Source: Sthenelais limicola (taxonomy: Eukaryota; Annelida; Polychaeta; Phyllodocida; Sigalionidae). From it: DNA of 64,000 nucleotides. This document shows, piece by piece, positions 35,552 to 47,073 of the stretch. The stretch lies in assembly GCA_942159475.1 (NCBI GenBank), contig OW804095.1:67794773-67858772 (forward strand). The letters are read 5' to 3'. Both the position numbers and the translations under genes were made by a program. Each line of letters begins with the position of its first letter. The first letter of the stretch is position 1. Below the pieces are notes generated by a model. That model did no database searches and was not told the DNA's origin. It saw only the letters and a list, made by a program, of their open reading frames with translations.

Positions 35552-38546
35552 CCGGAAAATAAGCCAGGCCTTTACTAAATATATATAATATATATTATAA
35601 ATACATATTTCAAGCATTGTCAGCTACTTGCCAATCCTTTGTGTTGTAACACAATCCCAGACCACATACAAGTACCAGCGTTTACCGGTGTGAGTTTGCC
35701 TTGGTAAACCTTGTCCCTGTCAGGGTATTTGTGGAGGTATTTGTCTATGTATTTGTCAGAGACTTGCCACCATATAATGCAGCTATAAATATGGACTGTA
35801 TATCACGTATCAGGTCCGGCGATACAAAGACATAATGCAAAGACAAAGTACTGATCGTGTCTCACCATAAAGAACTGAACGTTTCACATGACAATATTCA
35901 AGCACTGAGTCCCTTGACTGATTTTGTTATTTTTAATATAGTTAATAATCTTGCGTTTTCTATGGATAAAAAGATGGAGTCGAGTGTTGACTATTTTATT
36001 GATGAAGATTTGACTTTTCCTCATTAATTCCCTTTCCACCAATCTCAGCTGGGGGATCTGTTTACCGGTATTTATTTAGAATAACTGCTATTGTTTTGAA
36101 AGATCTGCAAAAATACTAGTTAGTCTCTCAAAAATAAATTAGTGTTCAAGGTTAGGAGTACATGTCCCAAAAGATATAGATACGAACACTACATAGCATG
36201 AATGAAGCATCACAGACCAGGTGTTTTAGACAGTTCATCGACATGGCCTCAGGAAACCTGTTTATGCAAAACACATTCTCAACATCCTGAGTATTGTACC
36301 TTCTAAAGAAGATAGAGAGACAAGGATGGTTGGACGATGATTTACAACATCGGGATACATAGTATGATTTATCTTTGGTTTCCCCCAACTGTATTATTTA
36401 TATATTCACTTATACCAACTGTACCCTTTTCAAGGCTCGACACAATCAGCCATTTTGCATTTTATCCATATGAACCGGACGACAGAGGTAGTATGAAAGG
36501 TGCTGTTAATATATGTATCTAGATAGAACATCTAAATAAAAGATATTGGGCCATAATTTAACTCAACAATAATCACGTGTAATAATATAATCTATGTAAT
36601 AAGACATGTAGATCGGGTTTGGTTATTGAATTGACAAGAAAACTTTAGTAAAAGCCCCAAACTCAGATAGAATCGGTTGAAAACTAAGTTTCAAAGGCAG
36701 TCATTGGATATTTTGCCTTGATAACAAAGATTCGGGTATAGATACAAAAAAAGAAGCAAAATATGGCTGTTTGGCAAGAATGTTTTTTGCAGCCGCGAAG
36801 GAACTACGTAGCCCTATACACTCGAGCAGAAAAATCATTTCTTAATGTGTTACAAATCAGCATGGAACCAAATGCTTTACAAGATGCAGACGGTTGCCAA
36901 ACAAGCAGATGCACAACAGAAAAAGAAACAGCTGAAAATGATTAACTCCTAGTTCCTTCATGATTCACAGGTGGCGTTTTCCATGTCTCGCCCAGGTAAA
37001 CACAGCCGCGTTCTCCCACGAGAATTCGCGAGGCGACCTGGTTCAATACGACCTCGTGTACAAACCGATTTTTTTTCTGTATTTTTACCTAAGAGGCATT
37101 TGGGTTACTTGCCTGATTAGCACGTACTTCCACTTGTGACTCCGACATTCATCCAATGAAATAGTGCCCCTAATATACATAAAACCCCAATATAATCTCC
37201 ACTTGAGAGAGAGAGAGAGACAGACAGACAGAGAGAGGGGGGGGGGGAGTGGGGAGTGGGGAGGCAATGAATCCAAGCTGATAAACAACTCTTCGAAACA
37301 ATAACCTAGTTCTAGCATATTCATCCTATTGTGATGACAACAAAACCTCTGGCTGAAACAGGTGCATTCTAGGCAGTGTGTATAATGAATATTTCAAGGA
37401 CATGGGGAATAATATTTTTACTTTGAAGTATGAGACTTATCATTTCGTTTTCTAAATAGGATCGGATCATGTGCGCGTCTGAGATTGTGTTTGTGCAGGC
37501 GTGAACAGCACCCGCCTTGATCTGAAACGGGATCATAGCCGTTGAACATAAATCCCTCGATCAAAACCATCATTTACTCCATTGTTAGGCTATTGGAGTG
37601 TTTCACAAGACAACAGAAGTGGTAAAGTGTATTGGGATATCACTATCCTCACGATTCGAATGAAACTAACGGTTCGGTCAGTACTTAAAATTGAATTTAG
37701 CAGTCCAAAATGGAGAAGGGGAATGGGATTCACATGTCGTGGAAAACCAGTCGTGAAACAACTTGCTCTCCTGACCTAATTATCGAACTGCTCTAAAGTG
37801 AATTATTCTAGATTGAAGTGGAATCAAACAGAATACTTTAAATCTACCCAAACAGACAAGGTAGGCCTACTCTGAATTTGAAGTGATTGGTCTTCGGTGA
37901 GGCATAATGTTTTCTTAAAGACTATCTTAGTGCATTTATTGTATTCAGGTAACATTAAAATAATACCAACTTTTATGAATGTACAATAGGAAATTTGAAG
38001 CAATTTGAGAAAAACTTTCAGTGAGTAAAATTGTACTAAATAATTGATTGAAAATATCAGATTTCCCGTGGTTTTGCTAGGTATTTAAATGATAAAAGTT
38101 ATCAATTGCTAAGAGCGTATTTATGCCATTATATGAGCATACAATTAGTGCAGATCAAAGAAATAGAAAAAGAATGTATTGAGGTTGGCATAGGATCTTG
38201 GTTTTTGTGAGTCCAATAGAAGAACAATGGATCCATACAATCAACTCGTAATCACATGTGCAGAGGCCATTGATATCCTCAACCATTCCATCAGAATTTA
38301 TTGCCGATTCCTGGAAGTTTCTATGTGGGGGTTAAGTGCAGAGCAAAAATGGCTCAAGCACGTGTGTATGTTTAAGAGGAGGCTATTTTCCTTAAAATCC
38401 TACTCTTTTGTTTGCGTTCTCTATCATCATCCCCTCTACTATACCGTTACATGAAAGGTACCCCAGAAGCTTGCGTGCTAACGTTGACAACAATAGAATC
38501 ATGGGTAATTAATAAACAATGACATGGCCAGGTGGCGTGATTGTAG
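35552..38546. other. Noncoding stretch, 3 kb
   Basis: No gene recognised. The second copy of the palindrome GTAGGCCTAC is at 37861-37870. Confidence 0.6.
37205..37260. repeat. (GA)n(CAGA)n plus G11 purine tract
   Basis: About eight GA units, then three CAGA units, then GAGAGA and a run of eleven G (37237-37247). A compound microsatellite. Confidence 0.85.
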
Positions 38547-38738
38547 CACGTGACGTCATGATTGTATTGACAATGACGTCGTTTTGATGACGTTGCCCTT
38601 CGGGAAGTGATTGGTTGAAGATATTGTGGATGCAGTCCCTCGGGTCGAGAAGAAGGTTTCTCCGAAAATCTAATTTGTTTCCCAAAACAAGTCCGGTAAT
38701 TCTTTTTAGGAAGTTCGTTCTTTTTTCTCCGCCATCTT
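38547..38738. promoter_or_regulatory. E-box/CRE cluster, CCAAT and YY1-like site
   Basis: CACGTG (38547-38552) overlaps a perfect CRE, TGACGTCA (38551-38558). Two further CRE-like sites follow, TGACGTCG (38574-38581) and TGACGTTG (38588-38595), then an inverted CCAAT box (GATTGG, 38609-38614) and GCCATCTT (38731-38738), which is AAGATGGC on the minus strand. Three CREs within 45 bp are not expected by chance. Direction is ambiguous. Rightward transcription puts the CREs upstream. Leftward transcription has a TATAATA-like sequence about 12 bp before AAGATGGCGGAG, which would start a nine-codon frame (MAEKKERTS). Either an active promoter or an enhancer. Confidence 0.42.
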
Positions 38739-39016
38739 GCAGATATTATACAAAGCAGCTGACCTAGGGACAAGGGGGGGAGCATAAATTGCTGTTATAA
38801 TAATTGATTACTTAAATCAGTACCAGTTGGAAGTAGGCTATATAGATTGACTTTCTTAAATCCTGCCTTTGAACCTTAGTACACGAGAGAGGGAGATAGA
38901 TAAGTTGTAAAATCTGACTAACTTGGCAACGCATGAAAATAATCCCCATTGTGGTTATGCGTACCTTGTAAAGAATCTAAATGTACAAGACCCAATAAAA
39001 ATATGTTAAAACATGA
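38739..39016. other. Noncoding stretch
   Basis: Short AT-rich interval between the CRE cluster and the GA/GATA microsatellite. A run of eight or more G occurs near 38775. Nothing else seen. Confidence 0.55.
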
Positions 39017-39100
39017 AATAGATAGATAGATAAAGAGAGAGAGAGAGGGAGAGAAGGGAGAGGTAGAGAGAGGTAGAGAGAGAGAGAGAAAGAGAAAGAC
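39017..39100. repeat. GATA/GA purine microsatellite
   Basis: Three GATA units lead into a GAGAGA tract interspersed with GGGA and GGTA units. Its complement produces the Ser/Leu/Pro repeats in the minus frame 38918-39283, which is not a gene. Confidence 0.85.
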
Positions 39101-39837
39101 AAAGGTGTATACACATTTGTTTAGAGCTGATTTCGATGTCTTTAAATTAAACGTATAATTATGATCATTATCGGGAGCGTATGGCAGTGTCTTAGTATGA
39201 CAATATATCTTTTTAGTAGTCAATTCGAAGTGTGCATTCTGCAAGAGAGACATAGTGATCAACATTAATGTAGGATCCAACACAATATGCTAATTTAAGA
39301 AGGGGTGGCAATCTTATTATATTCTTACTAATTAATAAATGCACTCGTGATATAATTAGACAAAGTCCAATAGAAAGCTCCCAATTATGTATTTTCCTTG
39401 TAGTGCGATCGCATCATTTATAATAGATACTGCACAGTATTGCCATTTGGACCCGGCTGCCTCTGCAAAGAAATTCATTTGCCTGGCTTCTAAGTTCAAT
39501 CCATCATTCTCACCCAGGATAAATTGGATTATAATCAACTGAATTAAGCAGAATTACAAGTGGAATTTTGTGACAGATTGCGCCGGTTTGGAAACTTAAA
39601 AAGCTACCACTTCGAGCATAGTAGGATTCGGTAAAGTAGCCAAGGCAGAGAGGAATAGGTGGAAGGGGCAACACAGATCCCACAATCATCGCTACCATGG
39701 GCTAAGTACATTATGATAACTAGAATGTAGTTTTACATTACATTAATTGGTAGGGGACTTAGAAAATATGGGTGGCTTGAATAATAATCGCATACTCTTA
39801 CATGTACTACAATATTTAAGAAGACTCCGAAGGTGGA

Positions 39838-39853
39838 GGGGGGGGGGGGGGGG
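39838..39853. repeat. G16 homopolymer
   Basis: Sixteen consecutive G on the plus strand. Confidence 0.9.
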
Positions 39854-40427
39854 CGAGGTTGAAGCGAGGCCCACTCCTTTTGCTTTTGAAGCTACCGAAG
39901 AATCCGCCTCCGTGAGAAAGGTTAGAGATGATCCTCAGAGGGAAATCCTCACTCTTGTGTGAGTCTTTGACTTGTTAATTAGCGTATGAAAGATTAAAGC
40001 TTTCGTCTAGAGTGATGATAGAATATAAAGTGAGTTACCTTTGAATTAATCTCTGAGATGAAGCTACAAAGATTGAGAGAAGTAAAAAAAAGCTTCTCTG
40101 GGCCTGCAGATGTTTCAGGAGAATATGGCTCCCGCGAATTGGATGAACGGCTTTGAGAAGAAAAGTGTTATTATCCTGGTTATATGTTGACATAATAGCC
40201 GTATTATATTAGTTATCAATAGGCGGCTCCGATTTAATTCTCAATATTGCTTATTTCAATTTGATAATGTTCTTAACATGATATCACTTAATAATTTAAA
40301 GTCTCACTCTGTTAAAACGGGACCTATCTATTCTAGATACTAATGAGCAGACTAGACGTTATTACTACAGTCATGTACAGGCATACATGTATTCTATAAC
40401 CATTTACTGGAAAATTTCACAGATTCG

Positions 40428-40451
40428 ATTGGGTTTTCCATTGGGTTTTCC
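40428..40451. repeat. Tandem 12-mer, two copies
   Basis: ATTGGGTTTTCC is repeated exactly, head to tail. Confidence 0.9.
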
Positions 40452-41512
40452 CATAAATGCGATGTTGAAGACTATCAGTTGAATGTAATGAAAACAAGTA
40501 AATCAATATTCTTTCTAGAATTGAATTATCCAAGAATATTATAGTTAAAAGTAATTCAATTCGAAACAAATAACATTAAGCTATTAAATACCACTTGCAC
40601 GCCCCATCGAGCACCTTAGACACAAAGATCCACGTGTGTGGGGATAGGGGAGGAGGGTGACAAAGTTTCAGTGTGGGGAGCGAGTAAACACCCCCATCAA
40701 CTGACAAAACCAAGCGAACAGCTGATCACTTCCAGGCCATTGTAAGTCACGTGTCTCATTCTGCCCTATTCCCACAATTAGCGCTGCATCTGTATGCCTA
40801 TCTCTACGTATTATCGTCCACAAAAACCAGCACACGCTACCTCAACACCCGAGGCTAAGCCCGTTCTCTATAAACCCATCTAGTGTTTGTCCTTCACTCT
40901 CATTCAGCAATTTAATCCGCCATACTTATGACGCCAACTTGACCTATTTATTCGAAGGCTTATTGGCTGACTTGAACCGCTAACCCCACTTATCCCTCCT
41001 TTATCTCTTACTTATCCCATTTGTAAATTTTCCCCTGCCACATGCCCTTTAAGCGACCTTGGACTGATCACTGTAAGAGTCTTGTTAGATGGGTTAAACT
41101 AAGTGGTATTGTTAAATTCCTTGCATTGGCATGGGGTATATCGGCGCTGTTAAACTTGAAATTCAGTGTGTTAGGGTAAATATATATATATATCCCTTTT
41201 GGAAGCCTGCTTCCCGGGCAAAAACCTATATTGATGGAAAAATGAAAGATCGAGGAAAGAGTGGAAAAAACTGATTTGTTGAAAGAGGTCTTCACAGGAT
41301 GAAGAAAGTAATTAAAATGGCAAATGTTTAAATGATTATATTCTTTCTGAAGCGATTGACTTCTCTGTTTTGGTGAGGAAAAAAAATACCACTCTTAATT
41401 AAAGAACAACAAAATGAATGCAAATTAGCCTGTCAGGATTCGATATCATGATTAAACACAGATATCACTTTCATTTCTATGAATGACAATCATGTTTCTT
41501 TTCCAGGAAAGC

Positions 41513-41707
41513 TGACGTCATTTCCGGCATGTCCGTTCTGTACATCTTGATGAAACAGGAGCAAGTGACATGTTCTATCTTTTCCCATGGGTCGTCCTCG
41601 CGAATGGGCCTAGGGCCAATCCCATGATTCAACATTTCTAACTTCCGGTTCCGCTCCGATATAATCCTCGCGAAAACGAGACTAGGGGTGCGTATACATA
41701 TTTATAG
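41513..41707 (+). promoter_or_regulatory. CRE, ETS, CCAAT and TATA promoter candidate
   Basis: In order: a perfect CRE TGACGTCA (41513-41520) fused to an ETS-like TTTCCGGC, TCCTCGCGAA (around 41596-41605, recurring at about 41666-41675), a forward CCAAT box (GGCCAATCCC, 41616-41620), an ETS site ACTTCCGGTT (41641-41650) and a TATA-like TATTTATAG (41699-41707). This order and spacing fit a rightward promoter with a start near 41730. An alternative is that the good acceptor TTTCTTTTCCAG, ending at 41506, opens an exon here; the frame read from there stays open for about 39 codons. Confidence 0.42.
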
Positions 41708-41751
41708 GTGTAATACAGCACTGTTGCATCATGGTCCATATCCCCCATAAC

Positions 41752-41846
41752 CGCCATGATGGCGTAGAACGCCTCCTGGCGTCATGTCCAGGAGATATAG
41801 CCGGTAGGGGACTATAATGCTTCCCCAGGAGCAAAACAAGCTCCTG
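41752..41846 (+). other. Cluster of short hairpins
   Basis: Four perfect short stems occur in 95 bp: CGCCAT-G-ATGGCG (41752-41764); ACGCC-TCCT-GGCGT (41769-41782); CTCCTGG and CCAGGAG with an 8 nt loop (41773-41794, mutually exclusive with the previous stem); and CAGGAGC-AAAACAA-GCTCCTG (41826-41846). CCAGGAG occurs at both 41788 and 41825, so stems could also swap partners. If the upstream promoter is real, this would be a structured RNA leader just before the ATG at 41854. Confidence 0.5.
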
Positions 41847-41853
41847 TTGTGAG

Positions 41854-42177
41854 ATGCAGAATGTTAGGACTGAGGGCGGGGCCTCAAGGATGTACTTAAA
41901 ATACTTTGCTAAAGGTGTGGCAGAAAATGGAAATCTAGATAGGATTTCAGAAACAAAAATGCCTCTTGAAAGGCCTTCAGGTGTAAGGAAGCTAACAAAA
42001 GAACAAAGTTGCATAAAACGTCAAGCTAAAGTGTGGTGGAAAGCACATTGCGTATGGTGTATCGAAAACAATAGCAGTATCAGTATTCAATCAGACTTCC
42101 CGATACAGAACAGTAGATCACCTACGCAGCTTCAACTTTTTCGACTGACGCAAAGAAAGATGTTAAAGAGAAGGTAA
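41854..42177 (+). CDS. Candidate 107-codon ORF ending at splice donor
   Basis: No protein family is recognised. The open frame follows the promoter-like island and hairpin cluster. Its first ATG has G at -3. The product is basic (many Lys and Arg), with a Cys/Trp-containing stretch (KVWWKAHCVWC) near residues 70-80 and an R/K-rich end. The frame stops at a TAA inside AGAAG|GTAAGAC, where GT at 42174-42175 is a near-consensus 5' splice donor. If this donor is used, the exon ends at 42173 and the apparent stop is intronic, which is what a genuine first exon would look like. Against it, a 110-codon antisense frame (41682-42014) is also open, so openness alone carries little weight. A noncoding first exon is a good alternative. 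Confidence 0.22.
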   Translation: MQNVRTEGGASRMYLKYFAKGVAENGNLDRISETKMPLERPSGVRKLTKEQSCIKRQAKVWWKAHCVWCIENNSSISIQSDFPIQNSRSPTQLQLFRLTQRKMLKRR

Positions 42178-44254
42178 GACATTATAAGCTTTGATATTGG
42201 ACACACTATTATCTGCCATGGAACATGCAGATTTGGGTCAGTCCGTTGCATCACTCGAAGATTAGAATCTACTGTCTTGTCAGCATTTCGAGAATCAGAA
42301 TCATGATGATGTTATGTTTATGTATAGGTGTTACCAAATAAAGCACGCACCGTCAACTGCTATTCCCCATATGAGGTCATATGATATCATAGATCTCAAA
42401 GCACGCAGAGGTACGCATTCTGAATTACTAACTTACTTTGAATAGAACCAATGAACCAGCAACAGGTCAGATAATTGACAGTTGTACCTCTTTGGCCTTC
42501 ACATGAACTATATAACAAATTGTAAACTTATCTCTATAATGATTGCATTAATTCATAAATGTATATCCATCAGACAGCAAGGTATATCATTTTTTAAATA
42601 AATGAACAGCAGTTTATTTACTCCATCTACTTGAAGTCAAGGCCTCATTTCAACGGTCTAACATATAAAGCAAGTATATAAGCAATTTACTAGCTTTTTA
42701 AGGCTCACTAAAATATGGATATTGGCCTTCCTTACATCCTATTTCATAACAATGCCATTCAGGAACCGTGATAAAAGGTACCAAGATGATAGAGCTGGGG
42801 TGTGGAAAGATATTTATGATAATCGATGTAGTACACTTTATGGGTATTTTACTTAAGATTACATCGAACTCCGACGTATTAAATTTCACAGATGTTAAGA
42901 GGTGTCTGAGTGCAAGGTATAAAACAGTTTGCAGAAGCTTATGTTTCTATATATAAAGTATATATAGTATAGATTTGGCTCCCGTCACCTTACGTTCCAG
43001 ATCCCTTGCAAACAGTCCAAGTGACTCTGTATGGACTATAGAGTCTATACAATAATGTCATATGGCTTTCTCATTTATTTATCATGAATATCATGTATCG
43101 CAGTTCTCATGTTTCCAATATTGGATTTGTCACCCAAGTCACCTACTGGAATCGCCTACAATGATTTCATGATCGCAGGCGAAGAAAGTATGTACTTGGG
43201 TGGCTGCCTAAAGTATAGTGACACACGAGTAGCTGGAACAAAATAAAGATCCATTTGTGACCATGAGTAATGTTATATTTATTTCATCTGCATAAATGGA
43301 GTGCACTAGCGGACAGATATTTCCTAGGGAACAGGACCATTCCCTCACGACCTATTTTACCTGTGTGTGGTGTTTGCTTATCTCGAGAAAAAGATTAATT
43401 GAAAATCTATAATAGAAATATTATTAACCTGTCAGTTTCATGTACCGCTAATGTATAATGAATGACCCAATAATGAAAGTCTACTTTCTTAACATGGGGG
43501 CTAGTAAGTGTATCGATTCGATGCTGCATTGCCTTTGTCTTGAAGACAACGATGGGAGCCAGTCCAAACACATATTTCATCATTTGAAAGCGATCAATGT
43601 TTTATCAAAAGTTACCATTATACCAGGGACATGCTGTAATCTAACCATGATTTCTTGGTCCTACCTGGTTATTTTGTATTACCACGTCCCTGGGATAGGT
43701 TCCCTGCCAAGAGTATTGGATAGAATTCAACGATTACAAGAATTGGCTTTTTATTTTACTTGCAGATGTTTATACTAACTAATATACTCTGGGGTGATTT
43801 TGACTGTGCGCTTTATGGATGATTTGTGACTGGAAATACTATAATGAAGATAATGAATTTTTATGCTTTTTTAAAGAAAATTCTTATTGATCTCTGTTTC
43901 ACATTTGTGGTATTCTCCTGTTGGTGTTTCGATTCGCATATTTGTTTAACTATTGCTTGTTTAAAACTGTATTGTACTGTGAGCCGAAAGGAAATGTGCA
44001 TTTGCCAACAAAAACCTTTTTGATGGTCTCGTGCTCACATGCATGGCCGATTTGGAAAAATAATTCCCTGACTTATTAAATATTACCACGATTTTCGTTT
44101 TTGCTGATTCTCCTTTGAAGCCGCGAACACATGTGATATGCAAATAAGCGTTCCTTCATCTATGCAAGTGTCTCAGAAAAAGACGTATAGCAGAGTTTTT
44201 GAACTGCAATTTTTGTTTGTTTTGATAGTGTCGATCAAGACAAGGCAGGTGGCA
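42178..44254. other. Noncoding stretch
   Basis: No gene recognised. The 106-codon frame at 43458-43778 has no family signature. Confidence 0.55.
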
Positions 44255-44311
44255 TGGTGTAGTGGTTTACCACGCTGCTATAACCATTCTGTCAGCAGAT
44301 GGTACGGACTA
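44255..44311 (+). other. tRNA-like remnant or SINE head
   Basis: TGGTGTAGTGG (44255-44265) fits the RNA polymerase III A-box consensus TRGYNNANNNG at every position. About 46 bp on, GGTACGGACTA (44301-44311) is a degenerate B box. Between them CTGCT (44275-44279) pairs with AGCAG (44294-44298), but with a 14 nt loop instead of seven. A run of A follows about 40 bp downstream. It is not a functional tRNA; a decayed tRNA-derived SINE or pseudogene is likely. Confidence 0.3.
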
Positions 44312-46491
44312 CCGTAAATCATGGGTGGTCTTTTTATATCATCAACAGTTTAAAAAAAAGATATGCTATTATACCATGAGATAACGCTGTTTGAAACGTT
44401 GGCATAGGATCATACCTAATTAAACCATAATAATGAGAAATTATGCCAGTTTATGTATACAGGGTACGCTTATCAACGTCGGCTTTGTGTCTTGTTTTAA
44501 CAAAGAAATCCTACCTAAATTAATAAGTCAATTATCCCCATTTAATACCTTAGTCACTTCGATGTCACAAAACACCTTTAGTACTTTGATCATTCAAAGT
44601 CAAACTAAATCATACACAACTTGTAGGTATCCTGTTGCTATAATGTGATGCAGATTATTAGAAACATTTGTTTATAGGTAACCTGCTTTACACACAGAAA
44701 ATATCCATTCATTATTTATCAGCTTCTAATCGCAATATGCTATACTTGAGGGACAAAGCTAACATCATGCTAGAGTAAATTTTATGGGTATTATGCGCTG
44801 CAACAGTTAGTTTGTCACGACCCAATGGTCGTTTCTTTGACTTATTGTCCCTTATAATATAACCTGGTTCTGTCATGATTAGTAATTACATCCAACACCT
44901 GGCTAAAATTTAGAAGGCGTGTGGTAAAGCACTCGAGTGTGTTGGGGCCATTTTGATCGAGTATTCAATATTTCGCAAGCATTAATTCTCAAATAATTAA
45001 AGTTTGTATACGCCATGGGGATGTTTATCAAATTTGGTCAATATACGTCAGTGGCGGTTGGCTTAGAAGCAAGGCAAATTAAGTTGGCAGGGTCGATATA
45101 TGGGTTGTAAATTTTAATCATGCAACATGCAGTTCTAAATATTAGACCAATTATCTATAGAGTAACCCACAACTTCCCCTGTCAAATAGCATAGAAACAT
45201 TATAATGTTTGTTTTTTTTTGTTTTTTTTTTATTACCATTTTGGCCGTACAAATTACAATATATTACAAAAAGCGCCTGTCCAACTTGTGGATGTGTTCT
45301 CGCGTCGCCTCAAATCAATACTATATTTACCTTACACTTCGTCATTTTACCTTTATAATTACGCTAATACAGGTTTACACAATGTTAGATTTCATCCTTA
45401 GTGTTTGCTTAATCACGGCTCTTTTTCACCTTACAATTCTTCATCTTCCAATTCAAACTATCCAACAAGAATTAGTTTTAATCTAATCAACTTATTAGTG
45501 TCATAATACCGTTACCATTATATGCGAACAGCTACAATTCCATTTAGATGCTGTTTGTAATCACTATTGAATGCATAACTTTGCAGGGGTGGAGCTCAGT
45601 ATATTTATAAGGTCCGATGTAAGCAGCAAAGAGAGCATTGCATGATCAAGTGCTCATCTCGATGTTTGTGTTATATTACAAAATAGAAATTGTATCGTGA
45701 GAAACGCTGAGGTTTTTAGCATTCGGTATTGTCAGCATTCATTGGAAATCAACAAAACCAATTGACATTCTCTTATAATAGCTACAGGGCGAAACCTAAT
45801 CATGCAACATTGACTGAATATAATAATGGCTTGCTTTAGCTTTGATTTACCATTGTCACCATTCAATAATCGTGTAACTCTACAGTGCTATATTTTTCTT
45901 CAAATAACAAGGATAGCAATATCGACAACAAGACCTATATCCACTATTTACGGCAATGGAACCATTAATACCAGCATGTAACTGCCAATATGTTTTCAGC
46001 TTTCATTGTATCCGTTTAGAATAAATTCAGGCGAACCTTTGAATGTCTGGCTTCGCAAGCCAAATTTATGTCCTTTAGATCGTGGGAAAAATCGAATCAA
46101 CAATAAACCTTACTAACATAATAACATTGAAGGCGCCTCTTTATCTCCGTTCCAATAAATCATATATCTTCAAGTCGCAAAAAAAGCCCAATGCAAGCCA
46201 AAGTCATTTAAATTGTATTGAATCAAGCTGCAAAGCGGAAATTCCCTTGCATATAATGTGCCATCTTTCGTATTCAATCATCCTCAAACTCTCTACCTGC
46301 TGGTAATTTCCATTGTCATTATTTATTTCAAAATGTAATGTTTCAAAACTCTTGGACAGGCGATGGACTGAAAAACACACCCGTCTCCCATGAATAAATC
46401 AAAAGGAACAATGATAACAAGATGACAACAATTTATATGTGATCTAGACCTCATTTCGATTAATCAGGTTTGGCAAATACCCATCGCAACG
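44312..46491. other. Noncoding AT-rich stretch
   Basis: No gene recognised. T-rich runs occur at 45205-45235 and explain the Phe-rich frames there. Confidence 0.6.
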
Positions 46492-46535
46492 ATAGCGATA
46501 GGGCCAGATAAACATCAGTATATATATCGCCGTAG
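46492..46535 (+). repeat. Direct repeat, copy A
   Basis: CATCGCAACGAT and AGATAAACATCAGTATAT, then an extra ATAT and CGCCGTA, match copy B at 47017-47073, about 525 bp away in the same orientation. Confidence 0.7.
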
Positions 46536-47016
46536 TATATAATATACCCTGTCAGCAATGTAGGATAATGTCACTTTTTTGCATAATATCTTACGGAATA
46601 AATCCTTAAACAAATAGATAGAGTAAACATGCTCAATGCTATATAAATTATAGTCCACGGGGGAGGATTTTCATTAAAGTAAGTTTGAGAACCTTCCTTT
46701 TAGTTTTTCTTTCCTTCAAAAAAGTCCCGATCAATCGTGATACTATCTTGCTTCATTCATTCTCAAGAAAATAAGAAAGGCTGTACACTTTGCTTTGTCA
46801 GATTTCGCTGACAGGCTCTATGTCTTATCATATCTCCAGAATCCTCAATTGTAATTAATTTGTATTAATCGCCTATTTCGCATCAATCAACCTGATTCAG
46901 GCCAATCAAACTGGCATCGTTTGCATTATAAATCAGCTATACTCTGTTATACACACTGCGATATCTTGCCTCATGATAGTTTTCTATCGCATAATAGGGG
47001 TAATTATTACAATAAT

Positions 47017-47073
47017 CATCGCAACAATGACATTCATTGATAGAGCGTAGATAAACATCAGTATATCGCCGTA
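47017..47073 (+). repeat. Direct repeat, copy B
   Basis: Partner of 46492-46535. The 18-mer AGATAAACATCAGTATAT is identical and is followed by CGCCGTA. Copy B has about 12 bp more between the two conserved blocks. Confidence 0.7.

Larger units (their letters stand above)
39101..41512. other. Noncoding stretch, 2.4 kb
   Basis: No gene recognised. It holds the G16 run (39838-39853) and a 12-mer tandem (40428-40451), listed separately. An AT tract is at 41180-41192, and two CACGTG E-boxes lie in the GC-richer patch at 40620-40760, which may be regulatory. Confidence 0.55.
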
